A stretch of DNA of 64,000 bases from assembly GCA_012728855.1 (NCBI GenBank), contig JAAYEH010000301.1:62001-126000 (forward strand), read 5' to 3'. Source of the DNA: Rhodopirellula sp. (lineage in GTDB: Bacteria; Planctomycetota; Planctomycetia; Pirellulales; Thermoguttaceae). The notes beneath the pieces were generated by a model that was given only the letters and a program-made list of their open reading frames with translations, was not told the origin of the DNA and did not search any database. The number at the start of each line of letters is the position of its first letter. Within the stretch, counting starts at the first letter, position 1. The translations under genes were made by a program, and so were the position numbers. Positions 17,640-26,079 of the stretch are shown here, one piece after another.

Positions 17640-17902
17640 CTACATTTCCGGCGTGTTGGTCATTACGAAGCCGTGGTAGGCCGAGTTGCCGTGTTCACCG
17701 ATGTCCAGGCCGTCCATCTCCTCCTCGGGGCTGACTCGCAGTCCGATCGTGTACTTCATGCCGTAGAAGAGAATCGCGCCGGTAACCATGCACCAGGCGA
17801 AAACCGCTCCAACCCCGATCGCCTGACTGATCAACTGCGACACACCGCCACCGTAAAAGAGACCTGGCAGTGGCGATCCGTCACCCGTTCCGGTCGACCA
17901 GA
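17640..17902 (-). pseudogene. amtB: Out-of-frame 3' end of amtB
   Basis: Past the tandem repeat, the reading frame that continues the ammonium transporter is a different one. It encodes GLWSTGTGDG, then a typical AmtB tail with a last transmembrane helix (VFAWCMVTGAILFYGMKYTIGLRVS), the acidic EEEMDGLDIGEHGNSAYHGF segment and the C-terminus. EHGxxAY is a hallmark of AmtB C-terminal tails that contact PII. This part is intact but reached only if the repeat changes length or a ribosome shifts frame. Confidence 0.8.
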
Positions 17903-19168
17903 GCCCCAGCGCCAGTGTGCCCCAGCGCCAGTGTGCCCCAGCGCCAGTGTGCCCCAGCTTCCGCAGACGCCGTGAACGGATATGGCGCCGACCGGATCGT
18001 CCACCCGTAGCACCCGTTCGACGAAGAGAACGGAAAGGACGACGAGAACGCCGGCGATCAGCCCGATCGGCACGGAGCCCGCCATCGATACCCAAGCACA
18101 AGGGGCGGTGATCGCCACCAGCCCTGCCAGTCCGCCGTTGAGCGTCATGCCCACGTCCCACTTGCCGAAGATCATCTTCGACGTCAACAGGGCCCCCAGC
18201 ACGCCCGCAGCGGCAGCGGTGTTCGTCGTGCAGACAATATGGGAAATGTCGGCGGCCGCCGCTGCCATCGTGCTGCCGGGATTGAATCCGAACCAGCCGA
18301 GCCACAGGATGAAAACTCCCAGGGCGGCCAAGGGAATGTTGTGCCCGGGGATCGCCCGCGGTTTCCCTTCGCGCGTGTATTTTCCCAGGCGAGGGCCCAA
18401 CGCAATCGCTCCAACCAGCGCTAGCCACCCCCCAACACTGTGGACGACCGTAGAGCCGGCGAAATCCCACATCCCCGCCTCTCCCACGCCAGCCAACCAA
18501 CCACCACCCCAAATCCAATGCCCGGAGATGGGGTAGATCACCGCGGAGATGACGACGCTATAACACATGTACGACGCAAATCTCGTCCGCTCGGCCATCG
18601 CTCCGGATACGATCGTCGCGGCAGTGGCGGCAAAGACCAACTGGAAGAAGAACTTCGCTTCCAGCGGCACGCTCGTCCAGGCAAGGGGGTCAAAATTCGT
18701 GGTGGTCTTGGTGGTTCCGTCGTCCTGGGGGATGAGAACCTCCGTTTCGTTCAGGAAGAAGCCGCTGTCGCCGACGAAGGCGTTGCCGATGCTGAACATC
18801 AAGCCGAAACCGATGACCCAATAGGCAAGGCTCCCGAATGCGTAGTCGAGCAGGTTCTTCATAATGATGTTCACGGCGTTCTTCGCGCGGGTGAAGCCGG
18901 TTTCCACCAGGGCGAAGCCCGCCTGCATCCACATCACGAGAAACGCGGCAATCAATACCCAGACGGTATCCAACGCCACGGACTTGTTCTCAACGGCGGA
19001 CTGTAATTCAGCCACTGCCGCCAACGTCTTTGCTTCCGAGGCGATCGTCTCGCTGGCGGTTTCGACCGGAGCCTGCGCCAGTGCCGCCGGCGACCACGCG
19101 GCCAGCGCGATCGCCAATACGGCCAAAGTTCTTAAACACGAACCAATGTCGCCTGAAAACGCCTTCAT
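17831..19168 (-). CDS. amtB: Ammonium transporter AmtB, frameshifted near the end
   Basis: A channel for ammonium uptake in the inner membrane. The product as it stands is 445 residues: a signal peptide (TLAVLAIALAAWSPAALAQA), then the Amt helices with the pore His in AGSTVVHSVGG, WDFAGS with the conserved Asp, and the second pore His in ISVHGVCGSWG. Right after that, at about residue 403, a 16-bp tandem repeat throws the frame into an unrelated 42-residue tail. The normal last helix and PII-binding C-terminus lie in another frame (17640-17902). The ATG at 19168 has GAGG upstream. It is the second gene of the glnB-amtB operon behind a sigma-54 promoter. Confidence 0.88.
   Translation of the reverse strand: MKAFSGDIGSCLRTLAVLAIALAAWSPAALAQAPVETASETIASEAKTLAAVAELQSAVENKSVALDTVWVLIAAFLVMWMQAGFALVETGFTRAKNAVNIIMKNLLDYAFGSLAYWVIGFGLMFSIGNAFVGDSGFFLNETEVLIPQDDGTTKTTTNFDPLAWTSVPLEAKFFFQLVFAATAATIVSGAMAERTRFASYMCYSVVISAVIYPISGHWIWGGGWLAGVGEAGMWDFAGSTVVHSVGGWLALVGAIALGPRLGKYTREGKPRAIPGHNIPLAALGVFILWLGWFGFNPGSTMAAAAADISHIVCTTNTAAAAGVLGALLTSKMIFGKWDVGMTLNGGLAGLVAITAPCAWVSMAGSVPIGLIAGVLVVLSVLFVERVLRVDDPVGAISVHGVCGSWGTLALGHTGAGAHWRWGSGRPERVTDRHCQVSFTVAVCRS
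17903..17958. repeat. 16-bp tandem repeat inside amtB (3.5 units)
   Basis: Three full copies of GCCCCAGCGCCAGTGT (17903, 17919, 17935) plus a half copy GCCCCAGC. On the coding strand one unit encodes the normal W-G-T-L-A-L-G stretch. Two extra units add 32 bp, which is not a multiple of three, and break the frame. One or four units would leave it open. Confidence 0.95.
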
Positions 19169-19239
19169 TTCGAATCCTCGGTAGCTGTGAGCATGATGGG
19201 GAAGTGGCCAGCAGAGATGATTCGCCGCTGTGGAGGTGG

Positions 19240-19611
<372 letters not shown>

Positions 19612-19686
19612 CTAGGGTCATGCCGATCATCCAACTCCTCGAAGCCGCTTGCCCGCAGAGCAAGTACATCGGCACATGTGCTCTAC

Positions 19687-19701
19687 GCAAGCGGCGTGCC
19701 A
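19687..19701 (-). promoter_or_regulatory. Sigma-54 (-24/-12) promoter of glnB-amtB
   Basis: Read on the minus strand, TGGCACGCCGCTTGC is a perfect match to the sigma-54 core TGGCACG-N4-TTGC. The -12 GC sits at 19687-19688, giving a predicted start near 19676 and a leader of about 100 nt to glnB. Sigma-54 control of glnK/glnB-amtB under nitrogen limitation is well established in other bacteria. Confidence 0.85.
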
Positions 19702-19758
19702 CAGGCGTGTTCGACGTTAAGAAACGCGCTGCGTGGAATTGAAGTCAATATCGAGCTA

Positions 19759-19775
19759 TTAGGGTTCCACCCTAA
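19759..19775. promoter_or_regulatory. Palindrome TTAGGGT-TCC-ACCCTAA
   Basis: A perfect 7-bp inverted repeat with a 3-bp centre, about 60 bp upstream of the sigma-54 promoter. The position would suit an activator site. It does not match the classical NtrC site, and no function is assigned. Confidence 0.35.
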
Positions 19776-20085
19776 GAACTGCCTGCAGAACCCGAAGGCG
19801 TGCAAATGGTTAGAGAAACGCTAGGGCTGTCGATGGCAGTGGCCTTAACGGCGAACTCCGCCGCGACGCGTTTCAACGGCAGATGCCATTTGCTCGCGCT
19901 CGATGCACGCATCGCACCGTTGATAGGCAACGGCACCCGGGCAGCCCGATCGCTACGGCCGGGGCGAGTCGGACCTGCTGCGCAAGGCCGAACGGTGATC
20001 TAACCGCTCGTCCACAATCGATCAATAGCGCAAGTCTATCCAATCGAAAAACTCATCGCAGGCGGTTTGCACACGGCCGCCTTAC

Positions 20086-20181
20086 AGCCTATCCCAAAAC
20101 CGCCGGGGACTGGCTCATTTTGCGGAGTCTTCGGAGCAAAATGTGCCTGTCCCCCTCTCCGCCAAGGTTTTGGGATAGGCT
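20086..20181. repeat. Palindromic element A1 (96 bp)
   Basis: Ends are the perfect 16-bp inverted repeat AGCCTATCCCAAAACC / GGTTTTGGGATAGGCT. Nested inside are GGGGAC/GTCCCC and CATTTTGC/GCAAAATG, so the whole element can fold into one long hairpin. It is nearly identical to A2 at 29201. It carries no gene. Confidence 0.9.
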
Positions 20182-20395
20182 CTTATTCGGGAATAGACAC
20201 TCGCCATAACTCCAGCTTATACATGGAGTTCAATTCATGTTTCTCGCGAGGCGGGTCGATGAGCACAGAGAAGTCGTTATTCTCCATCAAGCCTGCTGAA
20301 ATCCCTCCATGCGTTTAAGCGAGGCCCGTTACGAATACGAACCTCCACGCGATTCACACCTACACACTTTTTGCACACCTAAACCGGGAGTATTC

Positions 20396-21718
20396 ATGAT
20401 GAAACTCACGACAATTCTGGCATCCGGCCTCCTAGGCGTTCTGACGCTGTCAGGAACCACGGTGGGTCAGGTTGCGGTCTACGATGCGAATGGGGAACAA
20501 AAAACCGTTTTGGTGGACGCCGCAGTCACCGACGACGACGTTCAAGACGAATCCGCTCAGAAAGACTTGTGTTGCCAAGAAATGAACGATTGTCCGAACC
20601 ATGGCTGCTGTGATCGTGGCAGCGGCTGCGGCCGTGCCGGTAGCTGCTGCGTTCACGGGGATCCCTGGGAGTTGTTCCCGAAAAGATGTTCGGGCCTGAA
20701 GATTGGTGGCTGGACGCAATTGGGATACCACTCGCAAGACAGCTTTGCCGACCTGTTCAACCAGTACGACGATCATCTGGCGCTACATCAGCAGTGGATT
20801 TACGCGGAAAAGGTTGCGGACGGTAGTTGCGGCATGGACTGGGGGTTCCGGTTCGATGCCATGTACGGTATCGATGCAGATAACACTCAGTCCTTCGGCA
20901 ATCCGGGTGCGACGTGGGACAACGCAGCCAGCTTTGATCACGGCGCCTACGGGTGGGCACTGCCTCAAGCCTACGGCGAGCTAGCTTACGGCGACGTGTC
21001 GGTCATCTTCGGCCACTTCTACACGCTGGTCGGCTACGAAGTCGTGATGGCTCCGAAGAACTTCTTCTACAGCCACGCCTTTGCGATGAACAACATCGAG
21101 CCGTTTACCCACACCGGTGTGGAAGCCACCTGGAAAGCGACCGATAGGCTTACGCTTCGTGGTGGATGGACGCTGGGTTGGGATACGGGATTTGACCAGT
21201 TCGCCGACGGCAACAACTTCCTGGGCGGCTTCCAGTATGAACTGACCGACAAGATCGACGTCCTCTACTATTGCACCATGGGCGACTTCGGATCGTACGC
21301 CGGCCAGACGGCCAAGGAAGGCTACGAACACACCGTGCTTGTCGATTTCTCGTTGACCGAACGCTTGAACTACGTATTCGAAACGGACCTGCTGCGGATC
21401 GGCGATTTGGGCGGAACGGGAAACGACTTCAATTCCGTCGGCATCAACAACTACCTGTTCTACACGCTGAACGACTGCTGGAGCGTCGGGGCACGTCTCG
21501 AGTGGTGGGAGACGGATGTCGAGGCCAATCCCGGGCAATACTCCAACGTTACGCTTAACGAGTTCACTCTTGGGCTGAACTGGCGTCCAAACGCGAATCT
21601 TGTACTGCGACCCGAAGTCCGCCACGAGTGGTTTCCCGCCGACGGCGATGCGCAGCGGTATGGCAGCGACGATGCGCAGCAGACGATCTTCGGTGTCGAT
21701 GGCGTCCTGACCTACTGA
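20396..21718 (+). CDS. Outer-membrane beta-barrel porin with Cys-rich N-terminus
   Basis: A 440-residue protein resembling the putative beta-barrel porin-2 (OmpL-like) family of planctomycetes. A signal peptide (LTTILASGLLGVLTLSGTTVG) is followed by a segment of about 40 residues with nine Cys (DLCCQEMNDC, CCDRGSGCG, GSCCVHGDPW). Then comes the barrel, rich in alternating aromatic strands (SGLKIGGWTQLGYHSQDSF, ANLVLRPEVRHEWFPADG) and ending with a hydrophobic strand and Tyr. It probably forms a channel in the outer membrane. The Cys-rich lead is unusual and might bind metal or form disulfides. CCGGGAG precedes tandem Met codons at 20396 and 20399. It lies divergent from glnB-amtB. Confidence 0.8.
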   Translation: MMKLTTILASGLLGVLTLSGTTVGQVAVYDANGEQKTVLVDAAVTDDDVQDESAQKDLCCQEMNDCPNHGCCDRGSGCGRAGSCCVHGDPWELFPKRCSGLKIGGWTQLGYHSQDSFADLFNQYDDHLALHQQWIYAEKVADGSCGMDWGFRFDAMYGIDADNTQSFGNPGATWDNAASFDHGAYGWALPQAYGELAYGDVSVIFGHFYTLVGYEVVMAPKNFFYSHAFAMNNIEPFTHTGVEATWKATDRLTLRGGWTLGWDTGFDQFADGNNFLGGFQYELTDKIDVLYYCTMGDFGSYAGQTAKEGYEHTVLVDFSLTERLNYVFETDLLRIGDLGGTGNDFNSVGINNYLFYTLNDCWSVGARLEWWETDVEANPGQYSNVTLNEFTLGLNWRPNANLVLRPEVRHEWFPADGDAQRYGSDDAQQTIFGVDGVLTY

Positions 21719-21776
21719 TCGCTTGCGACCCCGGATCGGGTAGCCATCTTCGCGGATAAGTGACCGTAACGCGGAT

Positions 21777-21824
21777 AAGTGACCGCGAGCGGGAGCGATC
21801 CTGCTCACGGTCACTTGCTTTTCA
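21777..21824. terminator. Terminator-like hairpin between convergent genes
   Basis: Outer arms AAGTGACC (21777-21784) and GGTCACTT (21809-21816) extend inward through GCGAGC/GCTCAC with one mismatch, followed by GCTTTTC. Just upstream the 15-mer GCGGATAAGTGACCG occurs twice, 19 bp apart. It lies between the porin gene and the ceramidase-like gene. Confidence 0.5.
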
Positions 21825-21993
21825 AATACCGTGTGGGGAATTCAAGAAATATGATGGGCCGCCGCCACACTTGTAACAGCGGCCCGGCGGAGGGAAGCTC
21901 AGATTTCGTATCACGATTCGCGGAAAAGGCCGACGACGACGCTGAGGACTTCACAAATTGTGAAAGCTGACCCTAGACTCTCGACTTTCCGCT

Positions 21994-23406
21994 CTACTGC
22001 TCCCACAACTCGCGAACCGCGCGGACGAGAACCCTTTCCGCCTCCGCCGAATAGAAGCCGATATCGGCCACCAGCCCGCGCGCTTCGTAGCCTCCCTCGG
22101 CGACAATCGTCGCGTCGGGCAGGTAACCGTCCACCTCGTTGGAATAACCGGCGATCCACAGGCGACCGGGCCCCAGCGCTTTCTTCACCGACGGTACGTA
22201 GCCCGAAACCACCTCTCCGGACAAGCCCACGAACGTAAAATCACGGCCGAACTGCCAGACAGCCAGCGGATGTTGGTGGTGCGTCGGCAGAGGATCCCCA
22301 CGCTCGACGGCGGCCAGCATCCGTTTGCCGTTATGGGCCAGAGCCCCGGTCATCTTGGCCAGTACGTCGCGCGGCGGGGCCGGTTGGAGCGGCAACGCCA
22401 CTTCGATGAATTTCACTCGCAGCGGCCCGCACACCGCCTCCAACGGGTTCTGTAAAACCCGGGAGACTTCCGCTGCCAGGCTTACGCCTTGCCGACGGGC
22501 GTTTTCTTCCTGATCGGGGCCGCAGCGAGGCTCGCTGTTGGCGTCGGCGCCGCAACCTTGAACGAACATGGCCTGCACACCTGCATGACGAGCCTCCAGC
22601 GATTCCTGGGCGAAACTCGCATAGTCGCCGGAAAGCTTGAGGCTGTCGGACCCGAGGGTAACGGGGTGGCACGCACAGCCAAAGACGACTGCCCGCAATG
22701 TTCCCTCGGGCGTTTGAACGCGAATTACGGGAACGGTGTTGTCCACCGCCTTATCAGGGTTGGGGCCCATGCCGCGGTATCGGCCGTTGGCGTCATAGAG
22801 ACGGCGATTGCGCACAAAGTCGCACTGGCCGACTCCCCAGTCAAGTCGCGCCGGTCTGAGGTCGTCCACCGCCGCCAGGGCCACCTCGGCGATCCGGTCG
22901 CAAAGCCGCTCGGTGTATGCCAGGGTCGCCTCCCGCTCGTCGTCGCGCATCGGGTATCGGTCCAAGTCCGAAGCGCCGAGGATGGGACCGGAATGCGTGT
23001 GCGAGAAATTGACCAGCAATTGCCGCCGCTCCAGCCCCGTCTTCTTCATCACTCGAGAAAAGAGCATCTTCGCCTCCTGCGCGCGGAGCACGCACAGGTC
23101 GACGGTGATCAGCACGGCACGCTCTCCCCGGGCGTCTTCGATCGCCAATGCCTTGGCAAACAAATCGTTGAGCTTGCCCTCGAAAGGACGGAATCGGGAC
23201 TTGCTCGCGTAGCCGTGAAGCCATAGTGGCACTTCCGGTGTGATACAGGTGCGAGCCAGGCCGACGCGGAGCGGTTCTTCAACACCGGCTTCGTCCGCCG
23301 CCTGCAAACGCCCCAACAACGCCGAACCGATCAGCGCGGCCAGCGTCATCCGGCACAAAGCCCGCGCCGTTACCCAACGCGTTGAGCATCTACGCAAACC
23401 ACACAT
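21994..23406 (-). CDS. Neutral/alkaline ceramidase-like secreted protein
   Basis: A 470-residue protein with a basic N-terminus and hydrophobic signal (RMTLAALIGSALLGRLQA). The domain opens RVGLARTCITPEVPLWLHGYASK, as in neutral ceramidases, and has VNFSHTHSGP and FGCACHPVTLG, which hold expected zinc and catalytic residues. A C-terminal GYSNEVDGYLPDATIVAEGGYEA stretch completes the family pattern. It is only distantly related to the ceramidase-like protein at 9457. The true substrate in planctomycetes is not known. GGGAGG lies 5-7 bases before the ATG. The TlpA-like gene is just upstream on the same strand (28-bp gap), so they may be co-transcribed. Confidence 0.83.
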   Translation of the reverse strand: MCGLRRCSTRWVTARALCRMTLAALIGSALLGRLQAADEAGVEEPLRVGLARTCITPEVPLWLHGYASKSRFRPFEGKLNDLFAKALAIEDARGERAVLITVDLCVLRAQEAKMLFSRVMKKTGLERRQLLVNFSHTHSGPILGASDLDRYPMRDDEREATLAYTERLCDRIAEVALAAVDDLRPARLDWGVGQCDFVRNRRLYDANGRYRGMGPNPDKAVDNTVPVIRVQTPEGTLRAVVFGCACHPVTLGSDSLKLSGDYASFAQESLEARHAGVQAMFVQGCGADANSEPRCGPDQEENARRQGVSLAAEVSRVLQNPLEAVCGPLRVKFIEVALPLQPAPPRDVLAKMTGALAHNGKRMLAAVERGDPLPTHHQHPLAVWQFGRDFTFVGLSGEVVSGYVPSVKKALGPGRLWIAGYSNEVDGYLPDATIVAEGGYEARGLVADIGFYSAEAERVLVRAVRELWEQ

Positions 23407-23434
23407 AAAGACCTCCCTTCAAAACATAGGTAGC

Positions 23435-24076
23435 CTACTCGCGCAGCAATTCCAGGACGCGCGCTTCCATCGTGTCCACCAGGCCCGGGGCGTAGCCTTC
23501 CCACACCGCCCGGATCACACCTTCCCTGTCGAGAAGAAAAGTGGTCGGAAATCCGTTCAAGCCGGCGGCATGGTCGAACGCGCCGCGAGTTGTCCTCTCC
23601 GGATCGGCATAGGTCGGCAGGTCAATCCGGGCGTGTTCGAGATAGGCCTGCGTAGCAGCCTCCAGCTCCACGAGATCTTCCGGACCGCCTTCGCCGCAAG
23701 AAACGGCCAGGAGCCGGAAATCGGACCGGTCGATCAGTTTGGTACGCAGTTTGGCGAGATGGGGGATTTCGGCGCGGCAAGGCGGGCACCAGGTTCCCCA
23801 GAAGTTCACCAGCACGACTTTGCCGTGCAGCTCCGCCAGCGTGACGGGTTCCGCCGCGCCGGTGAGGGGATGCAATTGCAGAGCAGACAGCGGCTTGCCG
23901 ACTCCGCCTTGCTTTTCGCGAAGCTCCCGGATCTTCGGCAGATACCCATAGAGAACGACTGCCAACAATAGCATCAGCAGAACGAGAGCCGCTGCCAGGG
24001 CGGCGATCATCGCGGCGAAACAGCCGGCCCTCCGCGTCGCGGGTCGAACGGTATCCGATGGCGTGGGTGTACTCAT
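23435..24076 (-). CDS. TlpA/ResA-like thioredoxin, membrane anchored
   Basis: A 213-residue protein with one N-terminal transmembrane segment (about 19-45), placing the catalytic domain outside the cytoplasm. The redox motif WCPPC is at 96-100 within VVLVNFWGTWCPPCRAEIPHL. The cis-Pro region GLNGFPTTFLLDREG is intact. Such proteins reduce or isomerise disulfides of exported proteins or of cytochrome c maturation factors. The nearby porin has nine clustered cysteines, a possible but unproven client. The ribosome site is weak. Length is normal. Confidence 0.87.
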   Translation of the reverse strand: MSTPTPSDTVRPATRRAGCFAAMIAALAAALVLLMLLLAVVLYGYLPKIRELREKQGGVGKPLSALQLHPLTGAAEPVTLAELHGKVVLVNFWGTWCPPCRAEIPHLAKLRTKLIDRSDFRLLAVSCGEGGPEDLVELEAATQAYLEHARIDLPTYADPERTTRGAFDHAAGLNGFPTTFLLDREGVIRAVWEGYAPGLVDTMEARVLELLRE

Positions 24077-24223
24077 GACTGGTTTACAATCATTTCATGT
24101 GGGTCGGAATTCAGCATGTCCTATCGCCTGGCAAGTTTGCCGACGCGTATTATACGGTACGTCCTCCCCGGCTGCCGCCCCCCACGATAGAATGCGGCAA
24201 CCGGGCTGATGTCGTTTTTCGGG

Positions 24224-24320
24224 CATGGTTCAAGAAACGGGGACTGGCTCCGAGCCAAATAGCTTCTGCCGGTGAAAAACACGGTTCGGCGAGGTGCCTG
24301 TCCCCATTTTTTGAGCCATG
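24224..24320. repeat. Palindromic element A3
   Basis: Inverted ends built on CATGGTTCA...ACGGGGAC and GTCCCCAT...GAGCCATG, with TGGCTCCG and GAGGTGCCT inside. About 80% like A4 at 37524. It ends 25 bp before the CYTH gene and so lies in its promoter or leader. Confidence 0.8.
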
Positions 24321-24344
24321 ACTTTTTTCGAGCAAGGAGTGGTG

Positions 24345-24896
24345 ATGAAGATCGAGGTGGAACTGAAATTCCCCATTGCGGATCTATCCGTACTGCGACG
24401 GAAGCTCACTGAATTGGGAGCAGATTGGTTCGACACGCGCGACGAGGCCGACACCTACTACGCGCACCCATCTCGCGATTTTGTCGAGACCGACGAAGCC
24501 CTCCGGATCCGCCGCGTGGACGACCACTCGAGGATGACCTACAAAGGCCCGAAACTCGACGCCGCCACGAAGAGCCGACGAGAAATCGAACTGCCGTTGG
24601 GCGACACGGCGCAAGCTGCCGCCGACTGGGCCTCGCTCTTGGAGGCTCTCGGTTTTCGCCCCGTGGCGACGGTCCGAAAGCACCGCGAAAAGGCCCTCGT
24701 ACCGTGGCAAGGCCGCGAGGTCGAAGCTTCGCTCGACCAGGTCGCCTCCGTCGGCACGTTCGTCGAGTTGGAACTCATGGCCGAGGATGACGAGTTCGAT
24801 TCCGCCCGCGCCACGGTTTCCACACTGGCCGAGCATCTCGGCCTTTGCGAGAGTGAGCGGCGGAGTTACCTCGAGCTGCTCCTGAAATCGTCGTGA
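24345..24896 (+). CDS. CYTH domain protein (class IV adenylate cyclase CyaB-like)
   Basis: A 183-residue cytoplasmic protein of the CYTH superfamily, whose members bind triphosphates in a tunnel of charged residues. The signature ExExK is present as EVELKFP at residues 3-9, followed by alternating charged strands (ALRIRRVDD, RMTYKGPK, RREIELPL, TFVELELMAEDD). The pattern is closest to CyaB-type class IV cyclases, but many such proteins are triphosphatases, so cAMP synthesis is not assured. The ATG at 24345 has AAGGAG upstream, and homology begins there. Confidence 0.78.
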   Translation: MKIEVELKFPIADLSVLRRKLTELGADWFDTRDEADTYYAHPSRDFVETDEALRIRRVDDHSRMTYKGPKLDAATKSRREIELPLGDTAQAAADWASLLEALGFRPVATVRKHREKALVPWQGREVEASLDQVASVGTFVELELMAEDDEFDSARATVSTLAEHLGLCESERRSYLELLLKSS

Positions 24897-25107
24897 TCAG
24901 ACAGCAGAAGGTTCGCAGGGAAGACAGAGAACCCCCCCCCCCTGATAGCGAGGATTGCGCTCTCGGCCACGGGGTGCCCACACCAGGGGCGGGTTGACGA
25001 AGCAATGCAGGCCGACGATCATAGCAAGCGTGGCAAGAAAGGTCGCTTCTGTTGTTGGGTAGCGTTCGTCCTTCCTTCGATCAACTGGCTAATCGGAGGG
25101 CACCGCG

Positions 25108-25317
25108 ATGTTGGCCGTCCTGTTCGCCATGTCATGGGCCGGGATCCTTGTTCTCCTGGCGGGGATCTGGCTCATTGTCATTCTCATCCGAGGCCTCATG
25201 GACTTTGTGTCCTGGCTGTACGAGACGGTTGTCGTCGAGCCTCGAGAAAGAAAAATGCGGGACGAACTCCGGCGGCAGCGCCGCGCAAGATCGGCACGTG
25301 AAGGGGAGCGAGTCTGA
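25108..25317 (+). CDS. Small membrane protein
   Basis: A 69-residue hypothetical protein with one long hydrophobic stretch (about residues 1-32, including GILVLLAGIWLIVILIRGLMDFV) and a strongly basic C-terminus (RERKMRDELRRQRRARSAR). GGAGG precedes the ATG at good spacing, which is why I accept it. A run of eleven C lies upstream at about 24932. No family is recognised. It converges on the zinc-ribbon membrane protein. Confidence 0.55.
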   Translation: MLAVLFAMSWAGILVLLAGIWLIVILIRGLMDFVSWLYETVVVEPRERKMRDELRRQRRARSAREGERV

Positions 25318-25346
25318 TTGGCGAAACAGCCGTAGATGGCCAATTC

Positions 25347-26045
25347 TCACATGGCACGCCCGATCATACCGACAACCCATCCAATGGCCAGAAAACCGAG
25401 AAACAGTCCGATTACTGCGCAGACGGCGACGTCCAATACGGCCGCCCGGCGAAAACATCGTTGATCGGACTGGCTCAATACCCTCTTGCTTGCTCGGATC
25501 CGCATCAGCAGCCAGGCGGAGTAGATGTTGGGAAGCAGAGGCCAAAGAAAGAGGCCTGCCAGCGCCGCACGCCATGCGCGTTGGACCATCGGATCGTCAT
25601 CCTCGCTATCCGCCGTTGGTCGGTCGCAGGGAGCTTCTATGACGCGGGCTGCTGGAATCGTCGCGGCTTCCGAAGCCGAGTTCGTCTCTGAATCGAACCA
25701 TGTTCCACATGACCAACACGCTTTGAACCCGGGTTCTGCTTCCGCACCGCATTCGCTGCACATACGCACGACTGACGAAGGCGCGAGCTGTTCTTTTCGA
25801 ATCACCGCATGGCCCGGCATGATCTGGGCACGTCGCGTGACGTAAACCAGCCGTTCCGCCATCAACAGCACCGCTCCCCAGCTAAACGCCCACTGCAGGA
25901 TGACTTGCTTTGAGCCGACGGTCTGAGTGGCGGCGAGAAGGACCGCGCAGAGGGCGATAACGAGGGCCGCCTCGCCAATGCTGAACTGGAATCTCTCTCG
26001 CATCGGATGATCGCTATCTTTCTCGGACGCCATCGGTAATCCCAT
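25347..26045 (-). CDS. Membrane protein with zinc ribbon
   Basis: About 232 residues of unknown function. Two hydrophobic stretches near the N-terminus (EAALVIALCAVLLAATQ and ILQWAFSWGAVLLMAERL) are followed by a zinc-ribbon pattern, CSECGAEAEPGFKACWSCG, and then by two further membrane segments. The ribbon is probably cytoplasmic. The start is uncertain: Met codons at 26045, 26033 and 26003 all fit, and none has a good ribosome site. It lies 34 bp after the DUF4058 gene on the same strand. No characterised family recognised. Confidence 0.6.
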   Translation of the reverse strand: MGLPMASEKDSDHPMRERFQFSIGEAALVIALCAVLLAATQTVGSKQVILQWAFSWGAVLLMAERLVYVTRRAQIMPGHAVIRKEQLAPSSVVRMCSECGAEAEPGFKACWSCGTWFDSETNSASEAATIPAARVIEAPCDRPTADSEDDDPMVQRAWRAALAGLFLWPLLPNIYSAWLLMRIRASKRVLSQSDQRCFRRAAVLDVAVCAVIGLFLGFLAIGWVVGMIGRAM

Positions 26046-26079
26046 CGACTGTCTTGGATCTTGCCCGTTTTCGCAATGA

